A DNA stretch of 22,451 nucleotides from a virus: positions 1 through 22,451 of IMG/VR virus record IMGVR_UViG_3300007345_003804. One strand, given 5' to 3'. The translations under genes and the position numbers were made by a program. Positions 6,992 to 12,260 of the stretch are shown in pieces; the first letter of the stretch is position 1; each line of letters starts with the position of its first letter. The notes beneath the pieces were generated by a model. The model was given only the letters and a program-made list of their open reading frames with translations, was not told the DNA's origin and ran no database searches.

Positions 6992-7016
6992 TGTATATTT
7001 AGGAGAGAGAAGCTAA

Positions 7017-7775
7017 GTGAATGTGATTATAGCACCAACCAACTGCCCTTGTTGTGATAGTGAATTAGAATTGGTCAATGAGCAATTATTTTGCCGTAAC
7101 CAATACTGTTCTGCACAATGGAGCAAGAAGTTGGAAAGCTTTGCTTCTACTCTTAAAATAAAAGGTCTTGGACCAGCGACTCTAGTTAAGTTGCAAGTCC
7201 AAGACTACCCAGAACTTTATGAACTTACTGTAGATGAAATACAGCAAAGATTAGGAAGTATTAAGTTAGCTGAGAAACTTTATGACGAATTGCAAAAGTC
7301 TAAAAGTAGTAAGTTGGTCGATATAATACCAGCTTTCTCAATACCACTTATTGGTCGGTCGGCTTCTCAAAAATTATGCGATAGAATATCTCACATCGAA
7401 GATATTAGCGAGAACAGTTGTACTGAGGCAGGTATCGGACCAAAAGCATCAGCTAGCTTATTACAGTGGTTAGACACTGAGTTTTATCCTAACAAATACA
7501 TTGACAACCTTCCCTTCAATTGGAACAACAAGATTAAAGAAAAGAAAGAGGTCACAGGCGTCGTTTGTATATCAGGTAAGTTAAAAAGCTACCCAACAAA
7601 AGCACATGCTACCTTGGTATTAGAAAAGTCTGGGTATGTTGTAAAATCAAGTCTGACAAAAGACTGCACTCATCTTATAAATGAGAGTGGACTAGAATCA
7701 GCAAAAACAAAGACAGCTCGTGACCGAGGTGTTGTAATAATAACCAATTTAAAAAAATTAATAAAGGAAAATTAA
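7017..7775 (+). CDS. ligB: NAD+-dependent DNA ligase, Zn/HhH/BRCT C-terminal half
   Basis: This 252-residue protein is the piece missing from the ligase at 2610. It begins within 9 residues of a four-Cys zinc finger (C10, C13, C26, C31), continues through SFASTLKIKGLGPATLVKLQ and further helix-hairpin-helix units (about 40-160), and ends in a BRCT domain (180-250; SGKLKSYPTKAHATLVLEKSGYVVKSS and the TH(L)I strand). In LigA these domains grip the nicked duplex. The cut relative to intact LigA lies just between OB fold and zinc finger, with no domain lost. GTG 7017 is preferred over GTG 7023 because AGGAG lies 11 nt upstream. It is first in the P3 unit, 2 nt before the HTH-repeat gene. Symbol follows the T5-type subunit A/B naming and is tentative. 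Confidence 0.9.
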   Translation: MNVIIAPTNCPCCDSELELVNEQLFCRNQYCSAQWSKKLESFASTLKIKGLGPATLVKLQVQDYPELYELTVDEIQQRLGSIKLAEKLYDELQKSKSSKLVDIIPAFSIPLIGRSASQKLCDRISHIEDISENSCTEAGIGPKASASLLQWLDTEFYPNKYIDNLPFNWNNKIKEKKEVTGVVCISGKLKSYPTKAHATLVLEKSGYVVKSSLTKDCTHLINESGLESAKTKTARDRGVVIITNLKKLIKEN

Positions 7776-7777
7776 AA

Positions 7778-8494
7778 ATGGCATTACCAAAATGGACAGA
7801 CGAAAGAACACAAGCTTTAGTGGACTTTGTCGGTGGAGAAACCCCTATATCTCAAGCAACTGTTGCTTCAGCAGCAGAAGAATTAGAGACTTCAGTAAGA
7901 AGTGTCTCTTCTAAGCTAAGAAAAATGGGACACGAAGTTGAATTAGCATCAGCTTCACAAAGCAAATCTTTTTCAGATGAGCAAGAAGCAACGTTACAAA
8001 ACTTTGTAACAGATAACTCAGGTGGCTACACTTATGCAGAAATCGCTTCTAACTTTGAAGGTGGAGCATTTAGTGCAAAATCAATTCAAGGTAAAATCTT
8101 ATCTATGCAGTTAACAGAACATGTTAAACCTGCACCTAAAGTTGAAACTGTAAAAACTTACAGCGAAGACGAAGAAAGCCAGTTCGTTTCATTAGTAAAC
8201 GACGGAGCTTTTATTGAGGACATCGCAGAAGCTATGGGCAGAAGCGTAAACTCAATCAGAGGAAAAGCATTATCACTACTTAGAGCTGGTGAAATCAACG
8301 CTATTCCTAAGCAGAAAGAAACTAAAGGCTCAAGCAAAGCTGATCCTTTAGATGGTCTTAATATAGTAGATATGTCAGTAGAAGATATCGCATCTGAAAT
8401 TGGCAAAACAGTAAGAGGTGTTAAAACTATGCTTACTAGAAGAGGTCTACAGTGCTCAGACTATAACGGAGCTGCTAAAAAAGAAATAGGCTAA
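7778..8494 (+). CDS. Protein with four tandem HTH repeats, probable DNA-binding regulator
   Basis: I see four related units at about 5-56, 64-117, 127-175 and 190-228. The first three open with an aromatic-(S/T)-(D/E)-(D/E) motif (KWTDER, SFSDEQ, TYSEDEE) followed by a helix. Each unit carries a helix-turn-helix ending in a recognition helix such as TSVRSVSSKLRKMG, FSAKSIQGKILSM, RSVNSIRGKALSL and KTVRGVKTMLTRRG. The unit matches the single HTH of the protein at 1413. Repeated Myb/HTH-type modules usually bind DNA cooperatively, so a genome-organising or transcription-control role is inferred. AAAGGAAAAT precedes the ATG, and a strong terminator follows 15 nt after the stop. It shares P3 with the ligase half. 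Confidence 0.75.
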   Translation: MALPKWTDERTQALVDFVGGETPISQATVASAAEELETSVRSVSSKLRKMGHEVELASASQSKSFSDEQEATLQNFVTDNSGGYTYAEIASNFEGGAFSAKSIQGKILSMQLTEHVKPAPKVETVKTYSEDEESQFVSLVNDGAFIEDIAEAMGRSVNSIRGKALSLLRAGEINAIPKQKETKGSSKADPLDGLNIVDMSVEDIASEIGKTVRGVKTMLTRRGLQCSDYNGAAKKEIG

Positions 8495-8508
8495 TACCTA
8501 TTCATCTC

Positions 8509-8545
8509 AGGCGAGCTTCCCTTATGGGTTGCCTCGCCTTTTTTA
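8509..8545 (+). terminator. Rho-independent terminator after HTH-repeat gene
   Basis: AGGCGAG (8509-8515) pairs with CTCGCCT (8533-8539), with an inner CCC (8519-8521) / GGG (8526-8528) pairing around TTAT. Six T residues follow (8539-8544). It ends the P3 unit. No copy of the promoter module is visible between it and the helicase gene at 8576, so some readthrough or an unrecognised promoter is needed. Confidence 0.92.
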
Positions 8546-8575
8546 TAATTTAATCTTTGTTTTGGGAGAGACAAT

Positions 8576-9934
8576 TTGACTTTAGAAAGTGCATTACTTA
8601 AGCAAATCATTGCTAATGGAGACTTTGAGACTTGGAACAGTCTTAAAGAGCATTACTTACCTGAGGGTGAGTACCGTAAGCTATGGAAAATCTTAGACAA
8701 GCACGTTCATAAGTATCAAGCACTCCCAACATTTGAAGATTTAAAACTCGAAGTTCGTTCAAGAGAACTTCAAGAAAAAGTCTATGCAATAGAAACTGTA
8801 GAAACAGACGTTCCTTCTATTATATTATTAGACTATCTAAAAAACCAGTTTACGCAAAACGAAATATTATCCCGAATCGAAGACTATGTAGATAAACATA
8901 TTGCTATTGGCGATGCTCGTGAAAACATTGACTTACTCCAAGAAATTGTAGTACAAGTCGAAGACCGAGTTGAAACCAGTGATGAAGCAGAAAGTATGGA
9001 TTCTATAGAACTGTTCGATAATGCAGAGGATTTATCTAAGTTTTTGCCGCTCGGTCTCAATCAAGAATACGACCTGGACTACACATTCTCTCCCAAAGAC
9101 TTGGTAGTTATTGGTGGTAATCGTGGTGGAGGTAAGTCATTTACTTGTTGTAATATTGCTACCGCTGCCCAAGCAAAAGGTAAATCTGTTTTGTATTTCA
9201 CTATTGAAATGGACACAAGACAGATTCTACAAAGAATTGCCGCTATTTCCACAGGTGTGCCTACTAATCGTATAAAAACTAAGAATCTTGCTCCAATGGA
9301 GTGGGAGAAAGTTGCGACTTGGTGGGCAGACCGATTTGAAGGTGGAGATGAATGTCTTAATGAGTACAAGGAACATCAAGATTTTGATAAGTTCCACTAT
9401 CAACTTACTAGAAATAAGTTGGCAGAAAAGCCTCAAATAGATGTACATTATGACCCCTCGCTTACACTAGCTAAAATAATAAGTGTAGTGAGACAGAAAC
9501 AAGCGCAATTACCTGACCTTGGAATAGTGATAGTAGATTACCTAAACCAGATTAGACGCCATAACGCACCAAACCGTTCAGGACAATACGATTGGACCGA
9601 GCAAATCGAGATCTCAAAAGGTCTCAAATCTCTCGCACAAGAGAGCAAAGTTCTAGTTCTCTCCGCTTTCCAGACTAATGAGAAAGGAGAGGCAAGATTC
9701 TCAAAAGGAATCTTGGATGCTGTTGACGCTGCTTACAGCATACAGCATTGGGGAGACGCAGAGCCTTGTATTAAGTTAAAATGTGATAAGATGAGAAACG
9801 GAAAAGCGGAGCCATTCGTTTCAGAAATGAATTGGGACACACTAAAAATCGGCCCGCACACTGCTCTAGACCCAGATGAAAAAGCTGAGTTAAAAGAAAC
9901 AATGACAACAGGAGAAGATACATATGATATTTAA
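8576..9934 (+). CDS. Replicative DNA helicase, DnaB/gp41-type
   Basis: The 452-residue protein has an N-terminal helical domain (about 1-130) of the DnaB N-domain kind and a RecA-like motor domain. Walker A is GGNRGGGKSFT (180-190) and Walker B is LGIVIVDYLNQI (315-326, D321). An SAFQTNEKG segment (363-371) and SGQYDWTEQIEISKGLKSLA (335-354) match the DnaB H3/H4 region. It would unwind the fork 5'-3' as a hexamer and partner the primase encoded at 11421. The start is TTG 8576 with GGGAG 8-12 nt upstream; no better ATG gives the N-domain. It overlaps the next gene by 11 nt. Confidence 0.93.
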   Translation: MTLESALLKQIIANGDFETWNSLKEHYLPEGEYRKLWKILDKHVHKYQALPTFEDLKLEVRSRELQEKVYAIETVETDVPSIILLDYLKNQFTQNEILSRIEDYVDKHIAIGDARENIDLLQEIVVQVEDRVETSDEAESMDSIELFDNAEDLSKFLPLGLNQEYDLDYTFSPKDLVVIGGNRGGGKSFTCCNIATAAQAKGKSVLYFTIEMDTRQILQRIAAISTGVPTNRIKTKNLAPMEWEKVATWWADRFEGGDECLNEYKEHQDFDKFHYQLTRNKLAEKPQIDVHYDPSLTLAKIISVVRQKQAQLPDLGIVIVDYLNQIRRHNAPNRSGQYDWTEQIEISKGLKSLAQESKVLVLSAFQTNEKGEARFSKGILDAVDAAYSIQHWGDAEPCIKLKCDKMRNGKAEPFVSEMNWDTLKIGPHTALDPDEKAELKETMTTGEDTYDI

Positions 9935-10637
9935 TCCTAACTGGGCACCTAATAGGATGCTAGTATTTCAAACAAACATACTAGATAAAGGTATGAAAGA
10001 AGTACGAAACTTTGAATACCCTCTTGTATCTACTAGAGCATGGATTCAAGGACAGCAAGGAAGAATAGACATAAGATTATATCACTTTATCAGAGATGTA
10101 TTAGATAAAGGATTTGTAAATCCTATACAAGTATGGACAGATGGAAACTATATAACAGTACCTTATGGAATGAATAGGCTATGGTTGTGGAAGTTATTTC
10201 CTGAGATTAATCTAGATTGTCTAGTTATTGTACCAGGTGTACACGAAACAAGATTTATAAAGAATAAGTTTGACAAGATTACAGAGTTAACACCAAATAA
10301 AAAAGGTGGAAACAATAAAATCGACATGAAGTTTGATAGAAGATTACCCCCACTAAAATATGTAAAGTGTGGGAATCTATATGAACTTGGAGTTGATAAT
10401 GAGAAATTGATTTTTAAAATACCACTTGAAAACCCAGAGTGGGATAAAGAATGGAAACAACTACAAAAAGAAAAAGGCTTTACGTTGTGGATGGGTAATG
10501 AAAGATTTTATTCTATAGGGAAGCCTGTGGAAGATTATGATGTAACTGATGTTAGAGGAATATATCAGTTATTCTATAAGTGCTTTTTTGATAGAAATAA
10601 AACATGGGACAAAGTATGGTACAAAAGAAAACAGTAA
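9924..10637 (+). CDS. ParB/sulfiredoxin-fold-like protein
   Basis: A region at about 45-95 (LYHFIRDVLDKGFVNPIQV, then ITVPYGMNRLWLWKLF) follows the ParB/Srx-fold pattern: a helix ending in G, the PI-x-V strand, then a Gly-x-x-Arg-Leu helix. The rest of the 237 residues is not recognised: a Lys-rich segment (about 115-145) and a Trp/Phe-rich C-terminus. It starts inside the helicase gene by 11 nt without an SD. A second protein with the same pattern is encoded at 10902. In phages such folds occur in nucleases, in nucleotide-processing enzymes and in ParB-like regulators, so no specific activity is claimed. Confidence 0.55.
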   Translation: MIFNPNWAPNRMLVFQTNILDKGMKEVRNFEYPLVSTRAWIQGQQGRIDIRLYHFIRDVLDKGFVNPIQVWTDGNYITVPYGMNRLWLWKLFPEINLDCLVIVPGVHETRFIKNKFDKITELTPNKKGGNNKIDMKFDRRLPPLKYVKCGNLYELGVDNEKLIFKIPLENPEWDKEWKQLQKEKGFTLWMGNERFYSIGKPVEDYDVTDVRGIYQLFYKCFFDRNKTWDKVWYKRKQ

Positions 10638-10759
10638 AGAATGAATATTTATGGATGCTTAACCCTATTTCAGAAAGAAGTAGAAAAATAAGAAAACAAG
10701 GACAAAAGGAAGACGCTAGGAGGGCAGGAGTATGGTTTTATATACAGAAAAACAATTAG
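10616..10759 (+). CDS. Small basic protein (47 aa), tentative
   Basis: ATG 10616 opens 47 codons to the TAG at 10757-10759. The product is highly basic (MVQKKTVKNEY, then ERSRKIRKQGQKEDARRAG), with a short aromatic end. It starts 22 nt inside the preceding gene and overlaps the next one (10732) by 28 nt. GGGA 6-10 nt upstream is only a weak ribosome site. Composition suggests nucleic-acid binding if it is made. Without it, about 90 nt between genes would be unused in an otherwise tightly packed region. Confidence 0.4.
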   Translation: MVQKKTVKNEYLWMLNPISERSRKIRKQGQKEDARRAGVWFYIQKNN

Positions 10760-10902
10760 AAGAAGCATGGCATTGTCATTGTGCAGAAATTGCATATATG
10801 AATCAGGAAAGCGAACGTATAAATCTACCTATGCCTACTTTGGAAGATTTTAGACTTATGTACGAAGAAACAATAGAAGATATACACAATGGTAATATAT
10901 AA
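10732..10902 (+). CDS. Small hypothetical protein (56 aa)
   Basis: A perfect AGGAGG (10718-10723) stands 8 nt before ATG 10732, the best ribosome site in the window, and the frame runs 56 codons to a TAA that overlaps the next ATG (TAATG). The product is acidic: MVLYTEKQLEEAWHCHCAEI, then a PTLEDFRLMYEETIEDI helix. Proteins with the pattern (Y)LTE.QL..A...H......PTLEDFR are, as I recall, common small hypotheticals in marine phages. Function unknown. Confidence 0.7.
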   Translation: MVLYTEKQLEEAWHCHCAEIAYMNQESERINLPMPTLEDFRLMYEETIEDIHNGNI

Positions 10903-11378
10903 TGGCAGATGATAGAGTAAGTAGAGAAACAGCAGAGCTAGTGCCTTTGCCTCCGCATACATGGTATGTAAGAACAATAGGATGGTTGTTAGAACAAGAT
11001 AAAGTCAAAGAAAATATAAAAAATGTTCCACCAAACGAACCGCTAAAAGAAGCACTAAGAAAAGAAGGAGTACGTTCTCCCCTTCTCTGTATGCCTAACT
11101 GGTACCCTATTGCAGGAAGTCAAAGACTAAGAGTTCTTAGTGAATTACCTGAATTATGGGAACAAGAAGTTAGAGTATGTAGGTTTGATAAAGAATGGTG
11201 GCTAATTTATTACCTATGGGGAGACAAAGAGTTTAGAGATAAAGCTGTTGCTGTTTGGTTTCAAATGGCAGAGTTAGTATGGAAGTCTATGTATTATGAG
11301 GACGACCCAAAGTTTAGAGAGTATGAAAGGCTAGGTGACGAACTACCATGGAAGCACAAGAAGAATATCCTAAAATAG
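10902..11378 (+). CDS. ParB-like nuclease/partition-fold protein
   Basis: The 158 residues hold a clear ParB-type core: EPLKEALRKEGVRSPLLCM (about 46-64) followed by WYPIAGSQRLRVLSEL (67-82), corresponding to l.esI...G...Pl.v and the (v/i)aGerRl.a helix of ParB/Srx-fold proteins. The remainder is acidic and Trp-rich (WYLIYYLWGDKEF-like segment). No HTH domain follows, so it is not a complete ParB. It starts in the previous stop codon (TAATG), and its stop lies inside promoter module P4. Together with the gene at 9924 it forms a pair of similar folds between helicase and primase. Role unknown. Confidence 0.6.
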   Translation: MADDRVSRETAELVPLPPHTWYVRTIGWLLEQDKVKENIKNVPPNEPLKEALRKEGVRSPLLCMPNWYPIAGSQRLRVLSELPELWEQEVRVCRFDKEWWLIYYLWGDKEFRDKAVAVWFQMAELVWKSMYYEDDPKFREYERLGDELPWKHKKNILK

Positions 11379-11413
11379 TTCTTGACACACAACCGAAAAT
11401 CGGTTATAATATA
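11373..11413 (+). promoter_or_regulatory. Promoter P4 (shared 41-bp module with spacer palindrome)
   Basis: TTGACA (11382-11387) and TATAAT (11405-11410) are 17 bp apart, with AAATAGTTC upstream and ATA downstream as in P1 and P2. The primase ATG (11421) is only 10 bases after the -10 box, so the mRNA leader should be about 3-5 nt. The 5' part of the module overlaps the stop codon of the preceding gene (11376-11378). Confidence 0.92.
11391..11405. promoter_or_regulatory. Palindrome in P4 spacer, candidate operator
   Basis: AACCGA, AAA, TCGGTT form a perfect 6-bp inverted repeat placed between the -35 and -10 boxes, just touching the first T of the -10. Bases of the other three promoter spacers do not form such a repeat. 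A dimeric repressor bound here would block polymerase; this is inferred from position only. Confidence 0.5.
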
Positions 11414-11420
11414 TACAATA

Positions 11421-12260
11421 ATGACGGCAGAAGAACTTTTACAACAGAAACACATTGAATACCACATCTCGGGAAAGGATGCGAAGATTCATTGTCTAAA
11501 TCCTGAGCATGATGATAGTAACCCTTCAATGCGCGTCGATAGAATTACAGGGATATTTCACTGTTTTTCCTGTGGTTTCAAAGGAAACCTATTTACATAT
11601 TATGGTGCACCAGCTTCTCCATTAGAAGTTAGAGCGCACAGAATCAAAGAAAGAATACAAAAAGTCAGGTCAGAAACCGTTGGTATATCACTCCCAAAAG
11701 ATAGACTAGCATGGAAAGGTGGCGGTTTTCGTAATATAAGCGAAGATACCTTAGCCATATGGGATGCTTTTACTTGGAATGTTCCCAAGTTTGAGAACCG
11801 CATCATCTTCCCTATTCGTGACATCACAGGAAAAACAGTTGCACTTATCGGCAGAGCAATAAATGATATAGGAATAAATAAGTACTATATCTATCCCAAT
11901 GGGGCAGAAATGCCCTTTTGCCCTGCAAAAGTAAAACCTTTTCAAAACAGAGTTATATTGGTGGAGGGTATCTTTGATGCTCTTAACCTTTGGGACAAAG
12001 GTCTCAAAAATACAGTGTGCACATTTGGTACACAACAAGTGAATTGGGTCAAACTAAGTCTACTAAAGCTACAAGGCGTTCAAGGTTTAGATATTATGTT
12101 TGACGGGGATGAGGCGGGTAGACAAGCTGCTGAACAAGCAAAAAGTTTAGCAGAACAATTAGAAATGAGTGCTAGAGTAGTAAAACTAAGAGATAATATA
12201 GACCCTGGCAATTTAACAAAAGCAGAAATAGAAAGATTAAAGGAAAAATTATATGGCTAA
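11421..12260 (+). CDS. DNA primase, DnaG-type (CHC2 zinc finger plus TOPRIM)
   Basis: Numbered from ATG 11421, the 279-residue protein has a zinc-binding domain with C25, H30, C48 and C51 (CLNPEHDDSNPSM, then FHCFSCGFKGN) and a TOPRIM domain with ILVEGIFDAL (179-188, E182) and MFDGDEAGR (226-234, D228, D230). It lays RNA primers for the fork and would work with the DnaB-type helicase. It is short relative to DnaG (about 580) and lacks the C-terminal helicase-binding domain, as in other phage primases. The frame could be extended upstream to a TTG at 11382, but that codon is the P4 -35 box, so ATG 11421 is right. It overlaps the polymerase gene by 8 nt. Confidence 0.93.
   Translation: MTAEELLQQKHIEYHISGKDAKIHCLNPEHDDSNPSMRVDRITGIFHCFSCGFKGNLFTYYGAPASPLEVRAHRIKERIQKVRSETVGISLPKDRLAWKGGGFRNISEDTLAIWDAFTWNVPKFENRIIFPIRDITGKTVALIGRAINDIGINKYYIYPNGAEMPFCPAKVKPFQNRVILVEGIFDALNLWDKGLKNTVCTFGTQQVNWVKLSLLKLQGVQGLDIMFDGDEAGRQAAEQAKSLAEQLEMSARVVKLRDNIDPGNLTKAEIERLKEKLYG

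Noticed and set aside
3549-7016. Intein or intron explaining the split ligase
   Set aside because: Both halves have proper starts and stops, and no splicing-type protein blocks or intron-like core are seen at the ends; the intervening DNA is a set of ordinary genes with its own promoter at the end.
8544-8549. TATAAT before the replicative helicase
   Set aside because: It lies in the terminator T-tract; no -35-like box is found at 16-18 bp and the AGTTC module is missing.
11382-11420. Upstream extension of the primase gene to TTG 11382
   Set aside because: That TTG is the P4 -35 box itself and the extra residues lie in the promoter; the CHC2 domain begins properly from ATG 11421.
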